Shown: positions 14,634 through 22,543, numbered from the stretch's first letter. The stretch: 32,253 bases of DNA from Methanomassiliicoccales archaeon (GCA_038740345.1 JAVYMA010000022.1:1-32253), one strand, 5' to 3'. Numbers and translations: made by a program. The notes: a model not told the origin generated them from the letters alone.

Positions 14634-15956
14634 ATGGTATTTATGTCTCTGAATGCAAAATACTCGAAAGACCTCGGGCTTGAATATTCAGAAAAAGAGG
14701 TCATAATTGAAGGCTGGGTACAAGAAGTTCGCTCTCTTGGAGGAATAGCTTTCATAATCCTAAGGGATCGCTATGGAACCGTCCAAATCACCGTCCTTAA
14801 GAAAAAAATTGATCCAGAACTATTCCATGCCTTTGTTACTTTATCTAGAGAAAGTGTGATAAGAATTTCTGGTGTGTTGAAGAAAAGTGACCAAGCTAAA
14901 TCAGGTTTTGAAATTCTTCCTAATTCATTGGAGATATTAAGTAAAGCCCAATCACCATTGCCCATGGGTGTAGTGGATAAAGTAGGAGTAGAAATCGATA
15001 CTCGTTTTGACAATCGATTTATGGATCTCAGGAAGCCTGAGGTCAGAGCAATTTTTGAAATAAAATCTCTAGCGTTGAGGTTTATTGATGAATATCTTTT
15101 AAAAAATGGCTTCGTAGAAGTCTTCACTCCAAAGATTGTAGCCTCGGGAGCAGAGGGGGGCGCAACTCTTTTCGAAATTGACTATTTCGGAAAAAAAGCA
15201 TACCTAGCTCAGAGCCCTCAATTGTACAAGCAAATCCTAATGTCTACCGGCCTGGATAGAGTCTATGAAATTGGTCCCGCATTTCGCGCTGAACCCTCAG
15301 ACACCGTGCGCCATGTGTCAGAGTTCATATCTTTTGATGGAGAGGTAGCCCATATAACCTCTATGAAAGATATTCTTGAGGTCTTGGAAGGATGTGTGCA
15401 GTATACAATTAAAAAAATTGCTGCAGAAGCTATCGAGCATTTAACCAAAATGGATGTAGAAGTGCGAGTGCCAAGGAGTCCGTACCCAGTGATTACATAT
15501 TCAAGTGCAATAGATATGTTGGATGATGAGGGTTTCTTTGTAAAAATGGGAGATGACCTCGGAACAGAGGGAGAGAAGATATTAGGTAAAATTATGGCGG
15601 ATAAAGGATACGATGTATATTGGATAACAGAATACCCAGAAGAGTCGAAACCGTTTTACATAATGGAAAAAGAAGGTACACCCTTATCCTATTCTTTCGA
15701 CTTGGATTATCGTGGTCAAGAGATAGCTTCTGGAGGGCAGAGAGAGCATAGATTTGATAGATTATTGGATAGAATGAGAAAGAAGGGTTTAGACCCGAAT
15801 GATTTTAAGTTTTATACGGACGCGTTCGCATTCGGAATGCCACCTCACGGTGGTTGGGGACTCGGCATTGAAAGGCTTATTCAAAAAATCCTAGACCTTC
15901 CCAACATTAGAGAAGCTATATTATTCCCACGAGATAGAAATCGGCTTAAGCCCTAA
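14634..15956 (+). CDS. aspS: Aspartyl-tRNA synthetase (archaeal type)
   Basis: This class II synthetase charges tRNA-Asp. The OB-fold anticodon-binding domain spans about residues 1-105 (VIIEGWVQEVRSLGGIAFIILRDR). Motif 1 includes RFMDLRKPEVRAIFEIKS, motif 2 is FRAEPSDTVRH, and motif 3 is GWGLGIERLIQKILDLPNIREAILFPRDR split over its usual positions. Length (440) fits archaeal enzymes. The first ATG at 14634 is supported by the TATA spacing; ATG 14643 is the alternative. From memory, the Trp that helps discriminating archaeal AspRS recognise tRNA-Asp (Trp26 in Thermococcus) is Gln here (GWVQEV) and Lys85 appears kept, so specificity for tRNA-Asp versus tRNA-Asn is open. Confidence 0.96.
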   Translation: MVFMSLNAKYSKDLGLEYSEKEVIIEGWVQEVRSLGGIAFIILRDRYGTVQITVLKKKIDPELFHAFVTLSRESVIRISGVLKKSDQAKSGFEILPNSLEILSKAQSPLPMGVVDKVGVEIDTRFDNRFMDLRKPEVRAIFEIKSLALRFIDEYLLKNGFVEVFTPKIVASGAEGGATLFEIDYFGKKAYLAQSPQLYKQILMSTGLDRVYEIGPAFRAEPSDTVRHVSEFISFDGEVAHITSMKDILEVLEGCVQYTIKKIAAEAIEHLTKMDVEVRVPRSPYPVITYSSAIDMLDDEGFFVKMGDDLGTEGEKILGKIMADKGYDVYWITEYPEESKPFYIMEKEGTPLSYSFDLDYRGQEIASGGQREHRFDRLLDRMRKKGLDPNDFKFYTDAFAFGMPPHGGWGLGIERLIQKILDLPNIREAILFPRDRNRLKP

Positions 15957-16006
15957 ATCAAATGAAAGGCTTGAAGAGAAAGGATGTAGTAAATGGGGGT
16001 TAGGAT

Positions 16007-16498
16007 ATGCAAGATTATGACCGAAGCCCCATGGATGATCTAGAGCTTAGCGAAAGGGTAGAAGAGGATAGTATTACTTTTTTCGTGGCGGGCGAACCTC
16101 AACCTAAAGGGAGCACCCGCTCTTTTTATGTGAAGAAACTAGACAGAGTCGTAACTACAGCTTCGAATAAGAACACTAAGCAGTGGCAGCTACGTGTGGC
16201 CATGGAAGCACAACGCGCGAACGAAAGCAGAGATTTCTCATTCTTCTGCTCAGATAAAGAGTGCGCGTATGAAGTTGAAGCTCTCTTTTTATTTTCGCGA
16301 CCGAAAAGCCTTCCAAAGAGGGTTAGAATGAACACCAGAAGGCCTGATCTAGACAAGTTAGCTAGGGCCCTCCTGGATGGCTTAGCTGACATATTAATTC
16401 CTGATGACTCGCAAGTTACTTATCTCTCTCTAAGAAAGAGATATGTCTCAAATGGAGAAAGTCCTGGGGCGAGGATATGCGTTCGACGCATTCGCTAA
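16007..16498 (+). CDS. RusA-family Holliday junction resolvase-like protein
   Basis: The 163 residues contain the RusA signature: GEPQPKGSTR near residue 29, then RRPDLDKLARALLDGLAD (Asp114, Asp116) and PDDSQVTYL (Asp133/134), which correspond to the acidic catalytic cluster and the conserved DDSQ. RusA enzymes are dimeric, metal-dependent nucleases that resolve four-way junctions; they are often phage-borne. No other phage gene is nearby and it sits 50 nt after aspS, so here it looks chromosomal. GGTTAGGAT just before the ATG acts as ribosome binding site; ATG at codon 9 is an alternative. Confidence 0.82.
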   Translation: MQDYDRSPMDDLELSERVEEDSITFFVAGEPQPKGSTRSFYVKKLDRVVTTASNKNTKQWQLRVAMEAQRANESRDFSFFCSDKECAYEVEALFLFSRPKSLPKRVRMNTRRPDLDKLARALLDGLADILIPDDSQVTYLSLRKRYVSNGESPGARICVRRIR

Positions 16499-16555
16499 AA
16501 GCCCAATTACTGACAATGAATTAGTTTCTTAATAAAATTATGAAAAGGGTTAACC

Positions 16556-16819
16556 TTATTGTACAGGAGTATCTAGCACATGCGAGTAGTCAATAATTTT
16601 TTCAGTACTTTTGATGATAAGAAGTGGGCAAAGTATCTTTTCCCCTATCTCTCTATCATAGGATATTTTCCATGTTTGGTGTTTATTATTATCAAGTAAA
16701 GAATATTTATTACATTTATAAGAAAAAGATAGATTCATCTCTCTAGAACACCCTTCACAAGACCTACCGAAGGCCTCGCACTTTTTGCATAACTTTCCGC
16801 AAGGAGCCAAATCCATCAT
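16556..16819 (-). CDS. Small Cys-rich protein, DUF3795-like N-terminus
   Basis: The 87-residue protein begins MMDLAPCGKLCKKCEAF with C7-x3-C11-x2-C14-x6-C21-x2-C24, resembling the metal-binding N-terminus of DUF3795-type proteins (APCGLxCxxC...CxGC). Two more Cys lie at about 36 and 64. The C-terminal half is not recognisable. The five regularly spaced Cys suggest zinc or an Fe-S cluster. It could be a short family member or a remnant. Two adjacent ATGs (16819, 16816) are possible starts. Function unknown. Confidence 0.6.
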   Translation of the reverse strand: MMDLAPCGKLCKKCEAFGRSCEGCSREMNLSFSYKCNKYSLLDNNKHQTWKISYDREIGEKILCPLLIIKSTEKIIDYSHVLDTPVQ

Positions 16820-16914
16820 AGCATCCTATTTACAATAGTGTTGCCTCAAGTATTAATAATTAGAGTTAGTCTGGAGGCTCTTCACTATATGAAGCTTTTA
16901 TTTCTTAACTTATG

Positions 16915-16924
16915 CATATAAAAG
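16915..16924 (+). promoter_or_regulatory. TATA-like box before the nested inverted repeat
   Basis: CATATAAAAG would direct plus-strand initiation near 16945, the base of the large stem at 16941-17071. A minus-strand TATA-like stretch (ATAATATAAAT, about 17080-17093) also lies just outside the other end. Confidence 0.35.
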
Positions 16925-16940
16925 CCATATCCCTTAACAA

Positions 16941-17071
16941 CCAATGCAACCCGGCCATTTTAATTCAATTAGAACAGTCTGCACTCATAGGGTTCATCAT
17001 CCAAATGTTTCAGCTGACCCTCTTTTCTTCATCCTGTTCATATCTCATTGAATGACCGGGTTGCAATTTGG
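16941..17071. ncRNA. Nested inverted repeat, candidate structured RNA
   Basis: An outer stem pairs 16945-16959 (TGCAACCCGGCCATT) with 17051-17065 (AATGACCGGGTTGCA), 14 of 15 positions, extended by CCAA/TTGG after a 2-nt bulge. Inside, GAACAG (16972-16977) pairs with CTGTTC (17034-17039), and AGGGT-CA (16989-16996) pairs with TGACCCT (17015-17021). Such layered pairing in a 355-nt gap without a credible ORF suggests a structured RNA or a small mobile/inverted-repeat element. No clear target-site duplication is visible. Strand is uncertain. Confidence 0.5.
16972..17039 (-). ncRNA. Possible box C/D sRNA within the inverted repeat
   Basis: On the minus strand the 6-bp terminal stem GAACAG/CTGTTC encloses, in order: a C-like box ATGAAGA (17032-17026), 12 nt, a D' box CTGA (17013-17010), 9 nt, a perfect C' box ATGATGA (17000-16994), 12 nt, and a D-like box CAGA (16981-16978). 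The two exact 12-nt guide spacers are characteristic of archaeal dual-guide C/D sRNAs. The C and D boxes each deviate from RTGATGA and CTGA by one base, and the two guides can partly pair with each other, so this remains a candidate. Confidence 0.42.
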
Positions 17072-17174
17072 CTCAGATGATTTATATTATTTATCCGTTG
17101 GCGATTTCAAATTCATAATAGCAAAGCAATAAATTGATATCTAATACGTTTACAATATATTACTTGCGAGCAAA

Positions 17175-17414
17175 ATGCCGTCGGCATTGGTTTTAATCAA
17201 TTCTGAGATCGGAAAAGAGATAGACATCCTCGACCAGCTTTGCAAACTACCAGAAATAGAAGAGGCTTTCATTGTTTACGGTGTTTATGATTTAGTAGCA
17301 AAGGTAAGTGCGGATAGTATGGAAAATTTAGAGACATCAATAACGACCAAATTGCGAAGGATTACTGGTATTCGCTCCACCCTTACCTTAATAATTAGTC
17401 GAGAGTGTAAATAG
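17175..17414 (+). CDS. Stand-alone Lrp/AsnC-type RAM (ligand-binding) domain protein
   Basis: The 79 residues form the alpha-beta RAM domain of Lrp/AsnC regulators: ALVLINSEIGKEIDILDQLCKL, then EEAFIVYGVYDLVAKVSADS (the G-x-YD-hhhh motif), and a final strand TLTLIISREC. There is no helix-turn-helix. Such single-domain proteins are common in archaea and may bind amino acids or modulate full-length Lrp proteins. The start ATG 17175 is about 20 nt after a TATA-like TTTACAATATATTA, so it may be leaderless. The next gene follows after 35 nt. Confidence 0.85.
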   Translation: MPSALVLINSEIGKEIDILDQLCKLPEIEEAFIVYGVYDLVAKVSADSMENLETSITTKLRRITGIRSTLTLIISRECK

Positions 17415-17449
17415 TTAATCTTAAAAAATATTCTCTGTGGAAGATTGAG

Positions 17450-18136
17450 ATGGCACATAGAGAAGATTTGACACTAGGGCCTAAAAAAAGGCATGAATCT
17501 CAAAACGTCTATGAAAGGGATGTAGATATTCTAATCCAGCGGATACTATTAGACAAAACTCCTGAGATACAGAGACAAATACCATTGCTGGCTCAAAAGC
17601 TCAAAGACCTACGCGAACGAAATATGCTAAAAATAAATCATTCGATATTGGAACTGGTAGTGGCAAAGTATCTGATTGAAAATGGATATGAGGTTTCACT
17701 GGAGCATTCTTTGGGTTCTGGCCTTACATGCGATGTGTATGCCATTAAAGGAATGGGCACTGTAATTGTAGAAGTAGAAACTGGTTATGTGCCGCCATCA
17801 CATGCCTTAGATCCTATAGATTATATCAAGGCTCGAATTGCAAGTAAAATTGCACGATATTCGAGCTATTGTAATAAATTCTCATTGGGCGCACCAGCAC
17901 ACTATATCATGCCGATTCCAGCTATGCTGATTAAACCAGCTCGTTTTCGAGAGCAGTCAGAAATATCAGTGATAAAGCGTTATTGCGATATGTATTATTC
18001 AAATCCTCCCGTCTCAGACGAGGAAATAGTAAATGCTAGAATACACAGTGTACACATAATCGATGTGGAAGGACTAACAATTCGCGAATTTGAACCAAAG
18101 GAATACGTGGAGCGAACATCACCTTGGTTCATTTAA
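17450..18136 (+). CDS. Conserved protein of unknown function, possible PD-(D/E)XK-like fold
   Basis: I do not recognise a named family. The 228-residue protein has a basic, helical N-terminus (about 1-60), then a pattern reminiscent of restriction-endonuclease-like folds: Glu68 in a helix (ILELVVAKYLIENGYEV), Asp95 after a strand (LTCDVYA) and E108-V-E110 in the next strand (TVIVEVETG), followed by a Lys/Arg-rich helix (YIKARIASKIARYSSY). The usual Lys of (D/E)XK is Glu here, so activity is uncertain. No membrane segment or signal peptide. GGAAGATTGAG precedes the ATG. It probably shares a transcript with the RAM protein. Confidence 0.6.
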   Translation: MAHREDLTLGPKKRHESQNVYERDVDILIQRILLDKTPEIQRQIPLLAQKLKDLRERNMLKINHSILELVVAKYLIENGYEVSLEHSLGSGLTCDVYAIKGMGTVIVEVETGYVPPSHALDPIDYIKARIASKIARYSSYCNKFSLGAPAHYIMPIPAMLIKPARFREQSEISVIKRYCDMYYSNPPVSDEEIVNARIHSVHIIDVEGLTIREFEPKEYVERTSPWFI

Positions 18137-18407
18137 CCATTTGATAATGTTTAATTATTTTATATAAAATCATTAATTAAATATTAACTCAAATAGAGTC
18201 TTTTAATTCTAGAACAAGGTTAATTGTAAAGTGACTTAGATTAACCATCGAATTTCTTCCATTATCATACTGTTAATCTGTTTAAATTCTAATCTATTAA
18301 ATGTATTAAATTTTTATACAACATTTTAAAAATTATGAAATAGAAATTCAATTAATCGATTTTACACAGTCGAAGCCTTAATACGTGAAATTTAATTATT
18401 CCACTTA

Positions 18408-19037
18408 ATGCCAAACGAGTTTGATGCCTTTATTTATTTGGGAATGGTAGCCCTAATCTCATTAAGCGGCGTAATGGCCCCGGGACCTTTACTCGCAACC
18501 ACCATCTGCAAAGGTTACAAAGACCCAAAAGCTGGTGTCAAGATTTCAGTCGGACATGCCATTATAGAAGCTCCTTTAATAATTGCGATTTTTTTGGGAT
18601 TTGGCACTATATTGAGAAGTGACATTGTATTTGTTGTAGTAGCCACAGTAGGGGGTGTTGTTCTTTTATACATGGGGAGTGATTTAATTAAATCTAGAAA
18701 AACGTACATTTCAGATTGCCCTTCGAGACATTCTGGGGCAATGGGTTCGGGTCTTATAATGACTCTAGCCAATCCATATTGGTTAATATGGTGGGCTACA
18801 GCGGGTGCTGCATTAGTTGCAGGAGCTGTTACGTTTGGCTGGATTATGCTCCCTCTATTCATCGGAGTGCATGTTGGAACGGATTTACTTTGGTATTTGC
18901 TTGTATCCTTTTCCGTAAACCGGTCAAAAAGTTTGTGGGCCAAAGAAAATCATAAATGGCTATTTTTAAGTTCTGGTGCAATAATGTTGATCTTCGGAAT
19001 TTATTTTATATATTCAGCATTAAATATCGCCTTCTGA
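18408..19037 (+). CDS. LysE/RhtB-family amino-acid exporter
   Basis: The 209-residue protein is almost entirely hydrophobic, with about six membrane segments. The N-terminus GVMAPGPLLATTICKGYKDPKAGVKISVGHAIIEAPLI is the family signature (PGP motif followed by G-x-x-x-G-HAxxE). LANPYWLIWWATAGA matches the second conserved region. LysE proteins export lysine, arginine, threonine or other small molecules; the substrate cannot be assigned. It is preceded by 271 nt of very AT-rich DNA in which I see no other gene, and ends in a perfect hairpin. Confidence 0.88.
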   Translation: MPNEFDAFIYLGMVALISLSGVMAPGPLLATTICKGYKDPKAGVKISVGHAIIEAPLIIAIFLGFGTILRSDIVFVVVATVGGVVLLYMGSDLIKSRKTYISDCPSRHSGAMGSGLIMTLANPYWLIWWATAGAALVAGAVTFGWIMLPLFIGVHVGTDLLWYLLVSFSVNRSKSLWAKENHKWLFLSSGAIMLIFGIYFIYSALNIAF

Positions 19038-19066
19038 CTTAAATCAAAGAATTAATTTGATTTAAG
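19038..19066 (+). terminator. Hairpin directly after the LysE-family gene
   Basis: CTTAAATCAAA (19038-19048) and TTTGATTTAAG (19056-19066) form a perfect 11-bp stem with a 7-nt loop, starting at the base after the stop codon. It is AT-rich and no long T run follows, so it may protect the mRNA 3' end as much as terminate transcription. Confidence 0.55.
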
Positions 19067-19344
19067 ACAATAAAATAATAATTATAGTAATTATATTAGA
19101 AGTACGTAAGAATTAAGGCTTTAACCAAAAGGAGATTAAAAAAACAACAGGATGTCACTTTTTGAGTAAAAAATATTGAAGCATTTTTTAATATGGAAGA
19201 ATGTTTTTAAATCAATAATAAAATAATATTTTCAAATATTTGTATAACTAAAGCATTATATGAATGATATTAGTAAAACAAATCGACGTATTTGATCTTG
19301 ATTTTGTTAGAACGCATATGAGAAACAGGGCTTTGCTAAGTTTT
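19067..19344. other. AT-rich gap between convergent genes
   Basis: This stretch lies between the LysE-family gene and the nadA stop. I see only AT-rich sequence with several short A and T runs that could end both transcripts. No ORF or stable structure is visible. Confidence 0.5.
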
Positions 19345-20253
19345 CTAATCTCCTCTACCTACAGCCATCATACGTTCTAATGGCTTACGAGCACGTGACA
19401 TAACATTTTCAGGTAGGATAATCTCTTCTTTCATATATTCTAAAGAATGAATTATTGAACCCAAGCTTATCCGTTTCATGTTTGGACATATCATTCCAGG
19501 GATGGAGTGGAATCTTTTACCAGGTGCTTCTTTATTAAGTCTGTGAAGCAGCTCTCGCTCAGTTACTATTATAAATTCCCAATCTGAAGAATCTCGGACA
19601 TACTTAATCATGCCTTCAGTCGATTTCACCGCATCTGCTAAATCCAATACCTCTGGTCTGCATTCAGGATGAGCAAGAACCTTGGCTTGTGGGTACCGAA
19701 GCTTCTCCCTTAACACATCCTCCCGTGTTACAGAGTTGTGAATGGGGCAGAAACCTGGCCATAGTATCAACTTTTTTTTAGGCAGAGATTTTTGCACCCA
19801 ATATCCAAGGTTTTCATCAGGGACAAACAATATCTTTTCCGATTTGAGAGAGGAGACAACTTTAACCGCGTTTGAAGAAGTGCAACAAATATCCATCTCT
19901 GCCTTTGTGGCGGCTGAGGTATTAACGTACCCAACAACTTCAGCGTCGGGGTGTTTTTCCTTGAAGGTCTTTAGACCCTTCACGTCTATCATAGCAGCCA
20001 TAGGGCACTGTGCTTCGGGTTCAGGAAGAAGCACTGTTTTTTTCGGATTAAGGACCTTGGCACTTTCCGCCATAAAATCTACGCCACAAAACACTATCAC
20101 CTCCGCATCAACCTCAGATGCTAGAATGCTAAGACCCAGCGAATCACCCACGAAATCTGCCACATCTTGGACTTCGGGCATCTGATAATTGTGCGCAAGA
20201 ATGACAGCATTGCGCTCCCTTTTCAAATGCATAATGCGAGAGACCAAGGACAT
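19345..20253 (-). CDS. nadA: Quinolinate synthase A
   Basis: NadA condenses iminoaspartate with dihydroxyacetone phosphate to quinolinate, the first pyridine in NAD synthesis. The three [4Fe-4S] ligands are placed as in archaeal enzymes: Cys83 (EAQCPMA), Cys169 (PGFCPIH) and Cys256 (GMICPNM). ILAHNYQMPEVQDVADFVGDSL is the N-terminal substrate loop and HPECRPEV is conserved. Length 302 is standard. No nadB, nadC or aspartate dehydrogenase gene is in the window. A TATA box lies about 26 nt before the ATG, suggesting a leaderless message. Confidence 0.96.
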   Translation of the reverse strand: MSLVSRIMHLKRERNAVILAHNYQMPEVQDVADFVGDSLGLSILASEVDAEVIVFCGVDFMAESAKVLNPKKTVLLPEPEAQCPMAAMIDVKGLKTFKEKHPDAEVVGYVNTSAATKAEMDICCTSSNAVKVVSSLKSEKILFVPDENLGYWVQKSLPKKKLILWPGFCPIHNSVTREDVLREKLRYPQAKVLAHPECRPEVLDLADAVKSTEGMIKYVRDSSDWEFIIVTERELLHRLNKEAPGKRFHSIPGMICPNMKRISLGSIIHSLEYMKEEIILPENVMSRARKPLERMMAVGRGD

Positions 20254-20272
20254 TAGATTGTAAAAACAAATT

Positions 20273-20285
20273 GTATGTATAAAGT
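20273..20285 (-). promoter_or_regulatory. TATA box of nadA
   Basis: The minus strand reads ACTTTATACATAC; its centre is 26 nt from the ATG at 20253. Confidence 0.5.
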
Positions 20286-20333
20286 ATTGGCGATAGATTA
20301 AACTTGATATTATGGATTTTTAGAAAACAACAA

Positions 20334-20343
20334 AATTATATTT
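20334..20343 (+). promoter_or_regulatory. TATA box of the kor operon
   Basis: AATTATATTT would direct initiation near 20364, just before the GGAG (20370-20373) that serves korD at 20383. It is divergent from nadA. Confidence 0.45.
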
Positions 20344-20382
20344 GAAATAGGCACGATTGATATTCAAGGAGAAAAATATCTG

Positions 20383-20625
20383 ATGTTAATAAAAACTAAT
20401 CGAAAATATTGCAAGGGTTGCAATCTGTGCGTGGTTGTTTGCCCTAATAAAGTCTTTGAAAAGGGCTCTGAAATAAGTGAAAGAGGCTACATTTTACCTC
20501 AAGTTAAACACCCAGAGAGATGTCCTAATTTTAAACGTAAAACCAAAAGAAATGCAGTTTGCGAAATGTGCATATTGACGTGTCCTGACCAGGCCCTTTT
20601 TTGGGATGAGGAGGTTTCGAGATGA
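20383..20625 (+). CDS. korD: 2-oxoacid:ferredoxin oxidoreductase delta subunit (two [4Fe-4S])
   Basis: The 80-residue ferredoxin-like subunit carries C10-x2-C13-x2-C16-x3-C20-P (YCKGCNLCVVVCPNKVF), and a second set ending C-x2-C-x3-C-P (VCEMCILTCPDQALFW) with an additional Cys about 13 residues before it (RCPNF). It would transfer electrons from the catalytic subunits to free ferredoxin. Its stop overlaps the korA start by 4 nt (ATGA), marking the operon. A GGAG lies about 10 nt upstream of the ATG. Confidence 0.9.
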   Translation: MLIKTNRKYCKGCNLCVVVCPNKVFEKGSEISERGYILPQVKHPERCPNFKRKTKRNAVCEMCILTCPDQALFWDEEVSR

Positions 20626-21740
20626 AATTGCCCCCTGGAACTTACTTTATGCAAGGAAATGAAGCTTGTGTCGAAGCCTCCCTCCATGCAGGTTTGCGTT
20701 TCTATGCGGGGTATCCAATAACACCGTCTACGGAAATAGCTGAAGGATTAGCGTTAAGGATACCAGAGGAAGGGGGAATATTTCTCCAAATGGAAGATGA
20801 GATAGCATCGATATCTGCTTGCATAGGAGCAGCGTGGACGGGAGCTAAGGCTCTTACAGCTACTTCAGGACCGGGGTTCTCTCTAATGCAAGAGAGTATT
20901 GGGTATGCAGCAATGACGGAGACACCTCTGGTCGTAATTGATGTTATGAGGGGGGGGCCTTCGACTGGATTGCCAACAAAAGTTGGTCAAGGAGACGTGA
21001 TGCAAGCGAAATATGGCTCTCATGGGGACTACCCCACCATTGTATTGGCTCCTGCTAATGTGCAGGACATGTTCGATTTGACGATAGAGGCATTCAATTT
21101 TTCTGAGAAATATCGTGTTCCATCAATTATTCTTTCCGATGCAGAGATCGGTCATATGAGAGCTAAATTCTCAGTTCCAGAGAGTATAGAAGTGTGTGAA
21201 AGGAAAATCCGCGAGGATAAGGTGTGGCACGACGGGTTCGCTTATGATGAAACACTGGTACCTAAAATGCCAATATTCGGGACTGGGGCTAGAGTCCATG
21301 TTACTGGTCTTTCTCATGATATAACTGGATATCCCTCAGATGACCCTGAGGTGCATAATGAGCTGGTCAATCGTTTGCATGAAAAAATATCGATTAACAA
21401 AGATAAGATATGCATGGTGGATGCGTATAAACCTGGTTCAAAGTACATGCTTATAAGCTATGGCTCCTCGGTCTTTCCCTCTTGGGAAGTCATGCACATG
21501 AGGGAGGATGTTGGTCTTATAATCCTTAAGACATTATGGCCATTTCCATATGAAAAATTGAGTAATTTAATCTCAGAGAGCAAAGAATTGATAGTGGTAG
21601 AAATGAATATGGGCCAAGTATTCAATAACGTTAAGATCGCTGCCTGTATGGCTGGACATCCTAAGGTAAGATTATTTTCAGAGGTTGGGGGGGAAGTCCC
21701 ATCTCCTAAACGCCTTGCTCGGTATCTGGAGGAAGAGTGA
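20622..21740 (+). CDS. korA: 2-oxoacid:ferredoxin oxidoreductase alpha subunit
   Basis: With the beta subunit this forms the thiamine-diphosphate enzyme that decarboxylates a 2-oxoacid (probably 2-oxoglutarate) to acyl-CoA and reduces ferredoxin. The pyrimidine-binding domain starts with GNEACVEASLHAGLRFYAGYPITPSTEIAEGL and contains EDEIASISACIGAAWTGAKALTATSGPGFSLM; the transketolase C-terminal-like domain includes YGSSVFPSWEV and VVEMNMGQV. The 372-residue length fits KorA rather than the longer pyruvate-type alpha subunits. It overlaps korD by 4 nt and korB by 4 nt. A run of eight G at the MRGGPS codons stays in frame. Confidence 0.94.
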   Translation: MKLPPGTYFMQGNEACVEASLHAGLRFYAGYPITPSTEIAEGLALRIPEEGGIFLQMEDEIASISACIGAAWTGAKALTATSGPGFSLMQESIGYAAMTETPLVVIDVMRGGPSTGLPTKVGQGDVMQAKYGSHGDYPTIVLAPANVQDMFDLTIEAFNFSEKYRVPSIILSDAEIGHMRAKFSVPESIEVCERKIREDKVWHDGFAYDETLVPKMPIFGTGARVHVTGLSHDITGYPSDDPEVHNELVNRLHEKISINKDKICMVDAYKPGSKYMLISYGSSVFPSWEVMHMREDVGLIILKTLWPFPYEKLSNLISESKELIVVEMNMGQVFNNVKIAACMAGHPKVRLFSEVGGEVPSPKRLARYLEEE

Positions 21741-22531
21741 TGGAATTTTTTGACCTTTTTAGAGAGGATAGGTGGCCGCATATGTTTTGCCCGGGATGCG
21801 GTATAGGCACGATAATGAATTGCTTCTATCGAGCATTTGACCAGGTTGGAATGGATCAAGATAAAACCGTTTTTGTCTCAGGCATAGGTTGCTCATCAAG
21901 GATTATTGGTTATATCAGAGCGGATAGCATACATACAACCCATGGGAGAGCTCTGCCAGTAGCGACGGGCATCAAATTGGCCAATCCTGACCTTAATGTG
22001 ATCGTATTTTCCGGGGATGGAGATATCGGTGCCATTGGTGGAAATCATTTCATCAATGCGGCGAGAAGAAATGTAGATATTAATGTCATATGCATCAATA
22101 ATTTCATCTATGGTATGACTGGAGGGCAGGTATCAACTACGACGCCTTATAGGGCGTACTCAACGACTACCCCCTATGGAAGCAAAGAATATCCCTTCGA
22201 CCTAGCCGAACTAGCAGTTGCTTCAGGAGCTAATTATGTTGCTCGCTGGACAGTCCGAAATGTAAAAGAATTGATAGCAAGCATGTCAAGAGGAATGCGG
22301 AAAAAAGGATTTTCCTTCATTGAAGTGGCATCTCCATGTCCTACTTCATTTGGCAGGAGAAATCGTATGCCAGAGCCTAATCAAATGTTCGAATGGCTAA
22401 AAATAATAACAGTTAGGCGTGAAAAAGGCAAGGCCTGGGGTCTAGATATGATGGATTTGAACTTAGAGGGTAGGGTCACAATAGGTGAATTTGTAGAGCG
22501 AGATCGTCCTCCTTATGGACTTATTGCTTGA
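21737..22531 (+). CDS. korB: 2-oxoacid:ferredoxin oxidoreductase beta subunit
   Basis: The TPP-binding subunit has FCPGCGIGTIMNCF at the N-terminus (a cluster-binding Cys pair), GIGCSSRIIGYIRADSIHTTHGRALPVATGIKLANP split over conserved blocks, and the TPP motif GDGDIGAIGGNHFINAARRN followed by CINNFIYGMTGGQ. Length 264 is typical of KorB. Its first ATG overlaps the korA stop (ATGA). The gamma subunit that usually follows is absent here and is found at 27351. The gene is followed by a weak hairpin and a T run. Confidence 0.94.
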   Translation: MMEFFDLFREDRWPHMFCPGCGIGTIMNCFYRAFDQVGMDQDKTVFVSGIGCSSRIIGYIRADSIHTTHGRALPVATGIKLANPDLNVIVFSGDGDIGAIGGNHFINAARRNVDINVICINNFIYGMTGGQVSTTTPYRAYSTTTPYGSKEYPFDLAELAVASGANYVARWTVRNVKELIASMSRGMRKKGFSFIEVASPCPTSFGRRNRMPEPNQMFEWLKIITVRREKGKAWGLDMMDLNLEGRVTIGEFVERDRPPYGLIA

Positions 22532-22543
22532 TAAGATTAATTT

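Noticed and set aside
20940-20960. Frameshift at a run of eight G in korA
   Set aside because: Translation through the run gives VMRGGPSTGLPTK, which is conserved in the family.
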